The notes: a model not told the origin generated them from the sequence alone. Numbered from the stretch's first letter, positions 1 through 7,976 are shown. The stretch is 17,733 nt of DNA from ZC4RG30 sp965652645 (GCA_965652645.1 CBFGXE010000049.1:1-17733), one strand, 5' to 3'. Made by a program: numbers and translations.

Positions 1-287
1 CGCCGCAGGCAATTGACGACGCAATTCGGAATTAGCTGCCATGACAGCCGGAAATCCCTGATTTCTGGTGAGATTTCCCCCCGGACGGAAACAAACCAGA
101 TAGACTGGCTTCAGATCGTCGTTCGTTTGTATCGTCCATGCACCTCTGTCCGGGTGCACTCGCTCGAGCCGAAACGCCTGCCGATCAGGTGTCAGGACTG
201 GATCATGGTCTGCCGCGATGCGGCTCTCTACGACTCCGTTTCCCTGCCATTGTCATTTCATCAAGTCATAGAGAAGAGTTCACACAC
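1..287 (+). other. Gene-free leader upstream of the RRM gene
   Basis: I see no convincing gene here; the open frames that cross it have no family features and overlap the RRM gene out of frame. It probably holds the promoter and 5' leader of the RNA-binding protein gene. Two short perfect hairpins are visible: TGCACC (139-144) with GGTGCA (153-158), and GCCGC (212-216) with GCGGC (220-224) around a GAT loop. I could not place a clear promoter. Long structured leaders are known on cold-inducible RNA-binding protein genes, but applying that here is an inference. Confidence 0.4.
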
Positions 288-626
288 ATGGCCAAGATTT
301 ATGTCGGCAACCTGCCGTTCACTGCTACCGAAGACCAGGTCCGCGCGCTGTTCGCACCGCACGGCACCGTGGAGTCGGTGTCCCTTCCCAACGATCGCGA
401 GACCGGCCGCCCCCGTGGCTTCGGTTTCGTCGAGATGAGCAGCGCCGATGCCGCGCGTGCGATCCAGGCCGTCAATGGCAAGGATCTCGGCGGTCGTCCG
501 CTGCGCGTGAATGAGGCGCAGGACAAGCCCCGCGGCGGCGGCGGCGGTGGTCGCGGCGGCTACGGCGGCGGCGGCCGCAGCGGTGGCGGCGGTGGTTACG
601 GCGGCGGCGGTGGCGGCCGCTGGTAA
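288..626 (+). CDS. Glycine-rich RRM RNA-binding protein
   Basis: A 112-residue protein made of one RNA recognition motif and a glycine-rich tail. RNP2 (IYVGNL, residues 4-9) and RNP1 (RGFGFVEM, residues 43-50) are both intact with their RNA-stacking aromatics. The domain ends near residue 80 and is followed by about 30 residues of Gly with scattered Arg, Tyr and Ser, like the RGG/RGY tails of bacterial and plant glycine-rich RNA-binding proteins. Family members bind single-stranded RNA in the cytoplasm and are often cold-induced, acting as RNA chaperones. The ATG at 288 was chosen because RRM homology starts at once and GAGAAGAG (271-278) gives a purine-rich ribosome binding site. A longer in-frame extension to 138 has no domain content. 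A strong terminator follows. Confidence 0.93.
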   Translation: MAKIYVGNLPFTATEDQVRALFAPHGTVESVSLPNDRETGRPRGFGFVEMSSADAARAIQAVNGKDLGGRPLRVNEAQDKPRGGGGGGRGGYGGGGRSGGGGGYGGGGGGRW

Positions 627-642
627 GCCAGCAAATCGAATG

Positions 643-670
643 CGGGCCGGCAATGCCGGCCCGTTTTCTT
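643..670 (+). terminator. Rho-independent terminator after the RRM gene
   Basis: A perfect 9-bp GC-rich stem pairs CGGGCCGGC (643-651) with GCCGGCCCG (655-663) around an AAT loop, followed by the T-rich run GTTTTCTTT. It lies 17 bases after the RRM stop codon and only about 20 bases before the start of the next small gene, so expression of that gene from the same promoter would need read-through. Confidence 0.85.
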
Positions 671-685
671 TCCGGGAGCAGTGAA

Positions 686-844
686 ATGGCGAAGGTGAAC
701 TTCCGCCAGCAGAAGCGACAGCGGGAACTTGTCCGCAAGCAGCGGCAGGATGAACGCATGCGCCGGCGCGGTGAGGCTCCCGTGGCCGATGAAGGCAGCG
801 CACTCGTCGCACCTGGGCCCAGGCCGGCAAGCGGCCCGACGTGA
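686..844 (+). CDS. Small highly basic conserved-type protein
   Basis: A 52-residue protein with a very basic first half (MAKVNFRQQKRQRELVRKQ and on to about residue 31, rich in Lys, Arg and Gln, probably one long helix). A short Ala/Pro-rich tail follows. I recall similar small MAxxNFxxxKRxxE-type proteins as uncharacterised conserved proteins in proteobacteria, sometimes near RNA-binding or cold-shock genes, but cannot assign a function. Nucleic acid or ribosome binding is a guess from charge alone. The ATG at 686 has GGGAG (674-678) a short distance upstream. It directly follows the RRM terminator and may be read by leak-through. The size is below what most annotation pipelines treat as safe, yet the start, ribosome binding site and composition agree. 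Confidence 0.65.
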   Translation: MAKVNFRQQKRQRELVRKQRQDERMRRRGEAPVADEGSALVAPGPRPASGPT

Positions 845-932
845 GGTGCCATTCCAGGGTCGTCTGTCGCACGCCGTGTCCGAACCGCGTCAACGTCAGC
901 ATCAGCGCCACATTGCGCGCAACGGAGCCCAG

Positions 933-1202
933 ATGATCAACACCGACTACGCCAGCGATTTCCGCGCGCAGCTTGAACGCCGCCGGCTCGAAGCCGAACA
1001 GCGTCGCAGCCAGGATCTGCTGGAACAACGCTCGCTCGAACATTCCCCCGAGATGCGCGTGCGCATCTGGGAACGCGTGCATCAACTGCGCATGCCGCAG
1101 GATCCAGCGCACGCCATCCTCGCGCAGATCGCGCAGCAGACTCATCTGCCGCTTGCCGCGGTGCAGGCCGTGCAGCGCGAACGCGCGCAAGCCATAGCCT
1201 GA
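933..1202 (+). CDS. Hypothetical small helical protein
   Basis: An 89-residue protein I do not recognise. It starts MINTDYASDF, then has a charged, probably helical stretch (residues 10-40, rich in Arg, Glu and Gln). A second half runs IWERVHQLRMPQDPAHAIL to about residue 68, then QTHLPLAAVQAVQRERAQ, which resembles a small helix-turn-helix-like arrangement without a clear match. The ATG at 933 is preceded by GGAG at a suitable distance (about 925-928). A longer upstream extension in the same frame exists but is Arg/Gln-rich and looks noncoding. No signal peptide or membrane segment is visible. It lies on the same strand as the two genes before it, with an 88-bp gap that shows no terminator. 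Confidence 0.6.
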   Translation: MINTDYASDFRAQLERRRLEAEQRRSQDLLEQRSLEHSPEMRVRIWERVHQLRMPQDPAHAILAQIAQQTHLPLAAVQAVQRERAQAIA

Positions 1203-1248
1203 TCCAGACGTACCGCGCGCCCCCGCCGGGGTTCATTTTTCCCTGCGA

Positions 1249-1302
1249 TATACTCGGCCCATCGTGGCACACCCGGTGACACACCAGGGAAAGGGGTTCG
1301 AC
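1249..1302 (+). promoter_or_regulatory. -10-like element and RBS of the PEBP gene
   Basis: TATACT (1249-1254) is a good -10 hexamer 48 bases before the ATG at 1303. No convincing -35 lies 16-18 bases upstream. AGGGAAAGGGG (1287-1297) provides a purine-rich ribosome binding site 5 bases from the ATG, and decides the start in favour of 1303 over an in-frame GTG at 1264. Confidence 0.4.
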
Positions 1303-2028
1303 ATGCGAAGGACATTCCTCAAGAGCGCAGCACTGCTCGCTTTCGCAGCGTTGGGCACGGGCCCGGTGCTCGCGCAGGCTCCGGGCGGCCCGCCGCCGGG
1401 CGGTCCTGGTGCCGGTGGTCCGCCGCGCGGCGGCGGCGGTTTCGGACTGGCGCCCATGCTGGTGGAGAGCAAGGCCTTCGAAGACGGCGGCATCATCCCG
1501 CTGAAGCACTCGATGTACGGCCAGAACATCCAGCCGGACTTCAGGATCTCCGGCGTGCCGGCCACCGCACAGAGCATTGCCATCATCTTCCACGACCTCG
1601 ACGTGGCAATGGGCGGCAACACCGACGACAACCTGCACTGGATGGCGTGGAACATCCCGGTGAGCAACGGCACCGCAACGATTGAAGAGGGCAAGCTGCC
1701 TGCGGGTGCTTCCGCCGGCGGTTCGCGTACCGGCACCTTTGCCGGTCCGGGCGCGCCGAACGGCCCGCGCTACCACCACTATGTGTTCGAGTTCTATGCG
1801 CTGAGCTCGAAGGTGGAACTGCCCGCCAACGCCGGCCGCCAGCAATTGCTCGACGCGATGAAGGGCAAGGTAGTGGCCAAGGCTGCCTACGTGGGCCGCT
1901 TCCGCAATGACACCAATGCGCCGATGGGCGGTGGTGGTGCGCGCGGTGCGGGCGGTCCTCCGGGCGCGGGTGGCCCGCCGCGTGGTCCGGGTGGTCCGCC
2001 TCCCGGCGGTGCCCCGGGCGGCTTCTAG
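1303..2028 (+). CDS. Secreted YbhB/YbcL-family PEBP-like protein
   Basis: A 241-residue exported protein of the phosphatidylethanolamine-binding protein / Raf kinase inhibitor-like fold. A signal peptide (MRRTFLKSAALLAF to VLAQA, about residues 1-26) places it in the periplasm or outside. The PEBP signature is visible as FHDLD (96-100), HWMAWNIP (112-119), and GPRYHHYVFEFYAL (154-167), which match the ligand-pocket strands DPDAP...HWxxxNIP and GxHRYxFxxYAL of the family. The pocket Asp/His residues are mostly kept, though DPD is changed to DLD. The domain is flanked by low-complexity Gly/Pro tails: about residues 27-50 and the last 30 or so residues, ending GPGGPPPGGAPGGF. These tails are unusual for YbhB and suggest surface or matrix exposure. 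The ligand is unknown. It converges on the desaturase gene with a 3-bp gap. Confidence 0.87.
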   Translation: MRRTFLKSAALLAFAALGTGPVLAQAPGGPPPGGPGAGGPPRGGGGFGLAPMLVESKAFEDGGIIPLKHSMYGQNIQPDFRISGVPATAQSIAIIFHDLDVAMGGNTDDNLHWMAWNIPVSNGTATIEEGKLPAGASAGGSRTGTFAGPGAPNGPRYHHYVFEFYALSSKVELPANAGRQQLLDAMKGKVVAKAAYVGRFRNDTNAPMGGGGARGAGGPPGAGGPPRGPGGPPPGGAPGGF

Positions 2029-2031
2029 GCC

Positions 2032-3009
2032 CTAGGCCGCTTCAACCCCTGCCGCGCCGAAACGCGCGGCAGGATTGCGGGAGGCCAGCACTTCCGCCAG
2101 CTGCTCCGGCGATTCCGGCCCGCGACGCAGCGCATCCCAGTACACCGCCAGGTAGCTCTTGTCCACGGGCGCGCCGCTGGCGATGATCTGCGGCTCGAGC
2201 ACCTTGTGCAGCTTCTGCAGGTTGTACCAGGGCACGGAAGGGTAGACGTGATGCCCGATGTGCCAGTTGATGTTGTTCCAGAAGAAGGAATGCACGGGAT
2301 TGGAGATCACCGTGCGCGTGCCGGCCATCTGCCCCTCGTCCCACGGCGCGCCGTAGTGCTCGGCGATGAACCGCATCGAATTCAGCAGCGACAGCACCAG
2401 CACCGGATACAGCCACACCTCCAGCGCCTTGCCCAGCATGCCCTGCTCCGCGGCCCAGGACAGCACCAGCCAGTACACCGTGCCCTTCAGCGCCAGCTCG
2501 AACAGCTGGATGGCCCACAGCTTCGGCCCGAACTTCTGGAAGGGATAGATGAAGTTGAAGTGGATGAAGCTCAGCACTCCGCCGATTGCCGCATAGGCAT
2601 AGAACAGCACGAAGTCGCCGATGCCGCGCTTGCCCATGGTGAAGGCATCCGGGTCGCGCGGCGAGCGGTTGTGCCGATGGTGTTCGATATGGTCCTCGCG
2701 GAAACCGACGAAGGTGGCGAAGATCGGCAGCATGCAGAGGATGCCGAACGCCCAGTTCGCCGCCTTGCTGCGGAAGAGGGTGTGGTGCAGGGCGTCGTGC
2801 ATGAACGTGACCATGCCCATCCACAGGTAGCCGAGCGCGATGTACACCGGCACCAGCACCCAGGGGTTGTCCGAGTTCCAGGCCACCCAGCTCAGGCCGA
2901 CCATCAGGCCGACAAACAGCGGGATCTTGGTGAGGTTCGGCAGCAGGCGCATCTCGCGCAGCTGGTCAAGTTCGTGGCGGGGAATCTGCGGCAGTGCGGT
3001 TCGGGCCAT
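2032..3009 (-). CDS. Membrane fatty acid desaturase family protein
   Basis: A 325-residue integral membrane di-iron enzyme. All three histidine boxes are intact: HDALHH (71-76), HIEHH with a further His at 113 (107-111), and HIGHH (250-254). They have the spacing of the acyl-lipid desaturase/hydroxylase superfamily. Hydrophobic segments lie around residues 29-46, 50-70, 85-103, 130-157, 165-187 and 196-211, so the His boxes would face the cytoplasm. Members introduce a double bond or a hydroxyl into acyl chains, carotenoids or sphingoid bases using O2 and an electron donor; the substrate cannot be told from sequence alone. The start at 3009 is an ATG with only a weak GAAGAAG ribosome binding site. 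It is divergent from the DHA2 transporter gene, and no ferredoxin or reductase partner is adjacent. Confidence 0.9.
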   Translation of the reverse strand: MARTALPQIPRHELDQLREMRLLPNLTKIPLFVGLMVGLSWVAWNSDNPWVLVPVYIALGYLWMGMVTFMHDALHHTLFRSKAANWAFGILCMLPIFATFVGFREDHIEHHRHNRSPRDPDAFTMGKRGIGDFVLFYAYAAIGGVLSFIHFNFIYPFQKFGPKLWAIQLFELALKGTVYWLVLSWAAEQGMLGKALEVWLYPVLVLSLLNSMRFIAEHYGAPWDEGQMAGTRTVISNPVHSFFWNNINWHIGHHVYPSVPWYNLQKLHKVLEPQIIASGAPVDKSYLAVYWDALRRGPESPEQLAEVLASRNPAARFGAAGVEAA

Positions 3010-3329
3010 GTTCTACTTCTTCTACCCAGATAAAGAGACCGGCGAGGACGGGCGGACCTTAGCACGGGGCCGGGAACAGGAAAACGCCACGTTTCGCAAA
3101 TCCGGTCCCGGGCCCGGCGGCCGCGGCGACCGGCGGACAATGGCCTCGCGGCACGCGTCGCCCGGGTTATGATCGGCGCAGACGGGGGGGAGCGGAAGCT
3201 CATATAAGAGGGCGACTGTCTGCCGGGGTGGCGCGCAGCTGCAAGGCCGCGCGGCCACCCCGGCCGCCAACAACAGGCATGTCGCCCGACACTGCGCTAG
3301 GATGCGCGCCCCTCCCGATCCACACTCCC
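3010..3329. other. Divergent intergenic region (desaturase / transporter)
   Basis: No gene is seen. It must carry promoters for both flanking genes. On the plus strand there is a TATAAG hexamer (3203-3208) and a TAGGAT hexamer (3298-3303), either of which could be a -10 for the transporter; neither has a good -35. GCGGCC (near 3250) and GGCCGC (near 3263) form a small perfect hairpin around ACCCC. The region is otherwise GC-rich and unremarkable. Confidence 0.4.
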
Positions 3330-4781
3330 ATGGCCCACGGCATCTCGCACAGCCAGCGCTGGCTGGCGCTCTACATCCTGTGTCTCGGCGTCCTGATGAT
3401 CGTGCTCGACAGCACCATCGTGAACGTCGCGCTGCCCTCCATCCGCGAGGACCTCAGGTTCACCGAAACCTCCCTCGTGTGGGTGGTCAACGCCTACCTG
3501 CTCACCTATGGCGGGCTGCTGCTGCTGAGCGGGCGACTCGGCGACGTGCTTGGCCACCGGCGGGTGTTCCTCGGCGGCCTGGCGCTGTTCACCCTGGCCT
3601 CCACGGCCTGCGGACTCGCCACCACGCAGGCCATGCTCATCATCGGCCGGGCAGTGCAGGGCGTGGGCGGTGCGGTGGTCTCCGCCGCGGCGCTGTCGCT
3701 GATCATGAACGTGTTCACCGAACCGGCCGAACGTGCCAGGGCCATGGGCATCTACGGCTTCGTGTGTTCAGGAGGCGGCAGCCTCGGCGTGCTGCTGGGC
3801 GGACTGCTCACGGACTCCGTGGGCTGGCACTGGATCTTCCTGGTGAACCTGCCCATCGGCATTGCCGTGTATGTGGCCTGCCACAGGCTGGTTCCGGCCG
3901 GTCGCGGCCTGGCCGACGCGCCGCGCCTGGACTGGCCCGGCGCCTTCATCGTCACCGTCGCCATGCTGCTCGCGGTATATGCCATCGTGAATGGCAACGA
4001 GGTGGGCTGGCTGTCGCCCCGCACGCTGGTGAAGCTCGGTATCGCCGCGTTGATGCTGGTGGCGTTCCTGCTGATCGAGGCCCGCATTGCCGCGCCGCTG
4101 ATGCCGCCTGCCCTGCTGCGGCGCAAGAGCGTCACCACCGCCAACCTCATCGCCATGCTGTGGGCGGCCGGCTTGTTCGCCTGGTTCTTCATCTCGGCGC
4201 TCTACCTGCAGCTGGTGCTCGGCCGCAATCCGCTGGAAGTCGGCCTCGCATTCCTGCCCGCCAACCTCATCATGGCTGCCTGCTCGCTCGGCATCTCCGC
4301 CAGGCTGGTGATGCGCTTCGGCCTGCGCATCCCGCTGGCCGCCGGCCTTTCCATCGCGGCCGTCGGCCTGCTGCTGTTCGCGCGCGCCCCGGTGGACGGC
4401 AGCATGTGGCTGGACGTCGTCCCCGCCATGGCGCTGCTGGGCATCGGCGCCGGCATCGCGTTCAACCCGCTGCTGCTGGCCGCGATGAACGATGTGCCCT
4501 CCAGCGAATCCGGCCTTGCCTCCGGCATGGTGAACACCTCTTTCATGATGGGCGGCGCACTGGGCCTGGCCGTGCTGGCCAGCCTCGCCGCCGCGCATTC
4601 GCGCGGCGTCGCCTCGACTGGCGTTGGCGCCACCGAGGCCCTCAACGCCGGCTACCAGCTCGCCTTCGCCGCCGGCGCCGGTTTCGTGACCCTGGGTGTG
4701 GTGCTGGCCGTGACGCTCATCCGCAAGGCCGACCCTGCCGCCGTGGCGGCGGCATCGGGCTCGGGTGGCCACGGCCTTTAG
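3330..4781 (+). CDS. DHA2-family MFS transporter (EmrB/QacA type)
   Basis: A 483-residue major facilitator protein with about 14 hydrophobic segments, the usual size and topology of the 14-TM drug:H+ antiporter 2 family. Motif D1 LDSTIVNVALPSI (residues 26-38, in TM1) is diagnostic. Motif A is present after TM2 as GRLGDVLGHRRVFLGG. Motif C-like glycines in TM5 appear as GGGSLGVLLGG, followed by the typical WHWIFLVNLPIG. It sits in the inner membrane and exports hydrophobic or cationic compounds with proton exchange; the substrate is unknown. The start at 3330 is chosen because the family begins just before TM1. In-frame upstream starts (ATG 3279, GTG 3228) add a Pro-rich stretch. No Shine-Dalgarno is visible for 3330. 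No MarR/TetR regulator or membrane-fusion (EmrA) gene is adjacent. It converges on the receptor-like gene with an 8-bp gap. Confidence 0.9.
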   Translation: MAHGISHSQRWLALYILCLGVLMIVLDSTIVNVALPSIREDLRFTETSLVWVVNAYLLTYGGLLLLSGRLGDVLGHRRVFLGGLALFTLASTACGLATTQAMLIIGRAVQGVGGAVVSAAALSLIMNVFTEPAERARAMGIYGFVCSGGGSLGVLLGGLLTDSVGWHWIFLVNLPIGIAVYVACHRLVPAGRGLADAPRLDWPGAFIVTVAMLLAVYAIVNGNEVGWLSPRTLVKLGIAALMLVAFLLIEARIAAPLMPPALLRRKSVTTANLIAMLWAAGLFAWFFISALYLQLVLGRNPLEVGLAFLPANLIMAACSLGISARLVMRFGLRIPLAAGLSIAAVGLLLFARAPVDGSMWLDVVPAMALLGIGAGIAFNPLLLAAMNDVPSSESGLASGMVNTSFMMGGALGLAVLASLAAAHSRGVASTGVGATEALNAGYQLAFAAGAGFVTLGVVLAVTLIRKADPAAVAAASGSGGHGL

Positions 4782-4789
4782 CCCGGACG

Positions 4790-7690
4790 TCAGAACATCT
4801 TGCGCAGTGACAGCGAGACCGTCCGGCCCAGCGAGTTCAGCAGGTATGGCTGGTAACGCAGCGGCGTGATGCCGTCTTCGTCGCGCACCTTCTGCTGCGC
4901 GTCGAACAGGTTCTCCACGGCCAGCGTGATGCGCGAATCCTTCAGCAACGTGCTGGAGGGAAACACCGTCCCCAGGTTTGCAAAGGCGGAAACATCAATC
5001 CGCAGCAGCGAACCGAATGTGATGTCGTTGGGATCCTCGGCGGTGCCGGCCGTGATGCGCGTGCGGCTGCGCCAGTTGCCGGTGAGCTGCAGCCCGATGC
5101 CGTTGTGTCCGGCGCCGATGCGTCCCTGTATCGTGTGGCGCGAGATGCTGTTGCCCAGGCCTACGCCGCCCTCGAGCAGGTCCTGCTCCGGCAGGCCCTC
5201 GCGCGCCAGGCGCTTGTTGGCGAGCATCCAGGTGTGCGTGAAGTTCGCATTCACGCGCCAGCCCGCACCCGACAGCTCATCGCCGCCGCTGCCATCGTTG
5301 ATGATGATGCGCGGGCCGCTGGACAATGCGGTCAGCGGCCCCTGCGTTACCCCGAAGGCACGCCGGAAGTTGGCGCCCCAGCGCACCTGCTCGGTCTCGG
5401 TGCGCGCGAACGACACCAGCCGCGCGTCCACCTCGATCAGCCGGCCGTCCTCATCGCGCACATAGCGGTCGGGGAAGGCCAGCTGCACGTCCTCGCTCAC
5501 GGCCGGCAGGCTCGACACCGCGTTGCGGCCGATCATGCGCTGGTATTCGGCATTGATCGTGAAATCCACATTGGCCAGCGGACGCGCGGTGCCGCCGAAG
5601 GTCAGGCGGCGCCGACGTTCCACTTCCAGGTCCGGATTGCCGCCGGTGATGTAGCGCACCAGCACCGTCTCCTGGCGCACGAAGTCGTAGGTGCGGTAGT
5701 CGTCGATGGTGACGATGGGACTGGTGAGCGACTCGGGTTGCGGTGCCACCTTTTCATGGTTCACACCGATGCGCATGGTGAGGCGATTGCCCCAGCGCCA
5801 GTTCACGCCGTAGCCGTGGTCGAACAGCGTGCCGACGGCGGTGACATCGCGCGCACTGCCGGAAAGCTCCACGCCCATGCCGAAACCGGCCGGCGGCTGG
5901 TAGAGACCCAGCGCAACGGCCGCGGGACCCGGGGCCACGGGGCCGGAAGCCGCAGGTGGCGGTGCGGCGCCGCCCGGGCCGGCGGGGGGTGCGCCGCCCG
6001 GCGGCGGTCCGCCAGGTCCGACAGCACCCGGTCCGGGGCCAGGTCCGGGTCCGGGGCCAGGCCCAGGCCCAGGCCCAGGCCCAGGCCCCGCCCCGGGCCC
6101 CGGCCCGGCCTCCCGCCTCACCTGCACCTGCTGCACGGGCTGCCGCTGCTGCGGCGGTCCGCCGAACAACGGAATCTGCAGCGACGCAAACGCCAGCTCA
6201 TCCTGCCGCCTGGTGCGGTTCGACACATTGTTGATACCAACGGTGCGCGAGCGCTGCTCGCTCTGCCGCAGTTCGCCGCGCGCGGAGAAGGTGGCCGGTC
6301 CCGCCGGCAGCGTGAACACCGTGGCGGAGGTCTGCAGCTGCATGCCGGCGTTGTAGCCACGCGAAGTCGCCCGGTCCGTGAGCATGTCGCCCACCAGGTC
6401 CATCGAGTCGAGGTCGAAGGGATTCACCGTTCCCGCATCGATCGCATCCTGCAACGCGGCCGTATCGAAGCGCCGCTCGCTCACGGTGGATGACTTGCGC
6501 CAGCTGAAACTGGTGCTGAGCAGGGTGCGCCATTTGCCCAGCTGCGCGTTGAGCGTGCTGTTGAAACCCGCGCTCCAGGGATCCGCCTCCTGTTCCAGCG
6601 GCCGCCCGAGGTAACGCGCCAGCCCCACGTCCTGGCTGAATGGAGAGAAAGGCGAGGAGGCCGGCACGTGCAGCAACACGCCCGTGGCCCCGGTCTTCGA
6701 CACCGACTGCGAGCGGTCCACGCTTGCCGTCATGCTCAGCGACGTGGCGCGCGGCAGCGAGAAGTTCCAGCTGCCGTTGACGCCCAGCGTGTACTGGTCC
6801 GACACCAGCGAGCGATAGCGCCCCATGTCACTGGTGTGCGCCTCGTTGGCCTGCGGCACGAAGTCCTCAAGCCCGGGGCTCATCGTATCTCCCGGCAAGC
6901 CGGCCACGGTCACGGGGAAGCCGGCCAGCGCGCTCAGTTCCGGATCGATGTCCGCTCCCGGCATCGGGAACGACACCACGTTTCCCAGCAGGTCATACGG
7001 CATGGTCGTGGGCTGCGTGATGATGTCGCGGTGCGCCTCCAGCAGCGGCTCGGTCTTCGACGCGCGCAGCGAAAGCATGCGGATGTTGTTGCCCTGCAGC
7101 CGGATGGAACTCACATTTGCATCCGAGCTGCGGCCGCGTCCTGCCGTGGCCGCGCGCAGCGTCACGTTCGCCGTCTCCTGCGCAAAGCTCGGCTGCAGCA
7201 CCACGTTGAGCACGCGGCGCGTGGGCGCATAACCCAGCGCCGCGGCTGCCTGCGGCGGCAGCACCTGCAGCGAGGCCACCACCTCCGGCGGCAAATCGTT
7301 CACGCTGGTGATGCCGGCGGCGGGACGGCCATTGATGAGGATCACCGGCCCCTCGGAACTGTTGTCCACGTCCTGGGCCACCTCATTGATCAGCTCCCCC
7401 ACGGTATTGGCACCGTAGGTCGCGAGGTCCGCGGCGCTCAGCTCGGATTCGGCCGTGAGCCCGGCCACCAGCTTGCCGCTGGTGCCATAGACGATCACTT
7501 CTTCCAGCTCAACGAGGCCTTCCAGTTCCTCGGGAGGCAGTCCCGGCTCTTCGACGGGTTCCGCCGCTTCTTCCTGGGCCTCTTCGGCGGCCTGCGCGGG
7601 CCCTGCAAAAAGCCATGGGGTGCAAGCCGCCACCATCCATCCCGTTCGCGGGTTCCGCAATGCGCGCCAATCCCTGCCGCTCTTGTTCAT
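4790..7690 (-). CDS. Divergent TonB-dependent-receptor-like outer membrane protein
   Basis: A 966-residue exported protein. An unusually long signal region ends at GPAQA (about residue 34), followed by an acidic linker (35-60). A TonB-box-like EEVIVYG follows (63-69). A short plug-like domain (about 75-190) contains GPVILINGRPAAGI and VLPPQAAAALGYAPTRRVLN, matching the plug pattern of receptor families common in sphingomonads and relatives. The rest alternates aromatic/polar strands like a 22-strand barrel and ends in the outer-membrane C-terminal signature LSLRKMF. Receptors of this fold import siderophores, glycans or other ligands using TonB energy; the ligand here is unknown. Oddities: residues about 528-592 are a Gly-Pro/Ala-Pro low-complexity insertion within the barrel region, probably a surface loop. 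The ATG at 7690 has a weak GGA upstream. No FecI/FecR or TonB gene is adjacent. Confidence 0.82.
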   Translation of the reverse strand: MNKSGRDWRALRNPRTGWMVAACTPWLFAGPAQAAEEAQEEAAEPVEEPGLPPEELEGLVELEEVIVYGTSGKLVAGLTAESELSAADLATYGANTVGELINEVAQDVDNSSEGPVILINGRPAAGITSVNDLPPEVVASLQVLPPQAAAALGYAPTRRVLNVVLQPSFAQETANVTLRAATAGRGRSSDANVSSIRLQGNNIRMLSLRASKTEPLLEAHRDIITQPTTMPYDLLGNVVSFPMPGADIDPELSALAGFPVTVAGLPGDTMSPGLEDFVPQANEAHTSDMGRYRSLVSDQYTLGVNGSWNFSLPRATSLSMTASVDRSQSVSKTGATGVLLHVPASSPFSPFSQDVGLARYLGRPLEQEADPWSAGFNSTLNAQLGKWRTLLSTSFSWRKSSTVSERRFDTAALQDAIDAGTVNPFDLDSMDLVGDMLTDRATSRGYNAGMQLQTSATVFTLPAGPATFSARGELRQSEQRSRTVGINNVSNRTRRQDELAFASLQIPLFGGPPQQRQPVQQVQVRREAGPGPGAGPGPGPGPGPGPGPGPGPGPGAVGPGGPPPGGAPPAGPGGAAPPPAASGPVAPGPAAVALGLYQPPAGFGMGVELSGSARDVTAVGTLFDHGYGVNWRWGNRLTMRIGVNHEKVAPQPESLTSPIVTIDDYRTYDFVRQETVLVRYITGGNPDLEVERRRRLTFGGTARPLANVDFTINAEYQRMIGRNAVSSLPAVSEDVQLAFPDRYVRDEDGRLIEVDARLVSFARTETEQVRWGANFRRAFGVTQGPLTALSSGPRIIINDGSGGDELSGAGWRVNANFTHTWMLANKRLAREGLPEQDLLEGGVGLGNSISRHTIQGRIGAGHNGIGLQLTGNWRSRTRITAGTAEDPNDITFGSLLRIDVSAFANLGTVFPSSTLLKDSRITLAVENLFDAQQKVRDEDGITPLRYQPYLLNSLGRTVSLSLRKMF
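6025..6110. repeat. Gly-Pro coding tandem hexanucleotide repeat
   Basis: Inside the receptor-like gene the plus strand carries perfect tandem copies of the hexamer GGCCCA (about 6056-6086), flanked by degenerate copies using GGTCCG, GGGCC and CCGGGC. On the coding strand this is about 13 Gly-Pro units in a row (residues 529-556). The unit length is a multiple of three, so copy changes would alter loop length without breaking the frame. Confidence 0.85.
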
Positions 7691-7948
7691 GTCGTCCGTG
7701 TTCCGTTGTTCTTCTTTCGAAAGACGTTGCAGCTACAACACCCGCAGGCAGGCCTGCAGGTGCAGTACCAGACGGTCCAGGCGGCAAAAGATTACGGCCG
7801 ACAGCGCAAGAACCCGCATTTCTTGCGCATTCTTCATCCGCCGGAGGCGGCAAACCTTGAAAACTTCCCCCGCGCCGCAACTTCCGGCATTCTCGGCTGA
7901 CAGACTTCGGGGCGCCCGGCTTCGGCGGGCGGCAGGCGCCCATTCGAG
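7691..7948. promoter_or_regulatory. Divergent control region between receptor gene and small ORF
   Basis: No protein gene is supported here. Close to the receptor start are a perfect palindrome CTTTCGAAAG (7714-7723), an imperfect 14-bp dyad GTTGCAGCTACAAC (7726-7739, one mismatched pair), and a perfect GCAGGCCTGC (7748-7757). They lie in the presumed leader or promoter of the minus-strand receptor gene and could bind a regulator or form RNA hairpins. I could not find a clean -35/-10 pair for the plus-strand transcript. TTGAAA (7857-7862) is the best -35-like hexamer but lacks a good -10 partner. Confidence 0.4.
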
Positions 7949-7962
7949 CCCGCTGCAACTGA

Positions 7963-7976
7963 AAGGAGGTGATCCA
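7963..7976 (+). promoter_or_regulatory. Extended perfect Shine-Dalgarno sequence
   Basis: AAGGAGGTGATCCA is fully complementary to the 3' tail of 16S rRNA (TGGATCACCTCCTT). GGAGG is 7 bases from the ATG at 7977, an ideal spacing. It is by far the strongest ribosome binding site in the window and is the main reason to believe the 22-codon ORF is translated. Confidence 0.85.

Noticed and set aside
13..438. Gene covering the first 430 bases
   Set aside because: It has no family features and overlaps the RRM gene in another frame, where RNP motifs are unmistakable.
6050..6110. CRISPR-like or intergenic minisatellite
   Set aside because: The GGCCCA copies are tandem without spacers and code in frame for Gly-Pro within the receptor gene.
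5105..6493. Long open frame on the plus strand opposite the receptor gene
   Set aside because: It is rich in His, Arg and Gln without domain features, as expected for the antisense frame of a GC-rich gene, while the minus-strand receptor has clear plug and C-terminal signals.
7620..7976. N-terminal extension of the 22-codon ORF
   Set aside because: The frame is open upstream but Arg/Ser-rich, overlaps the receptor gene and has no ribosome binding site; the extended Shine-Dalgarno fixes the start at 7977.
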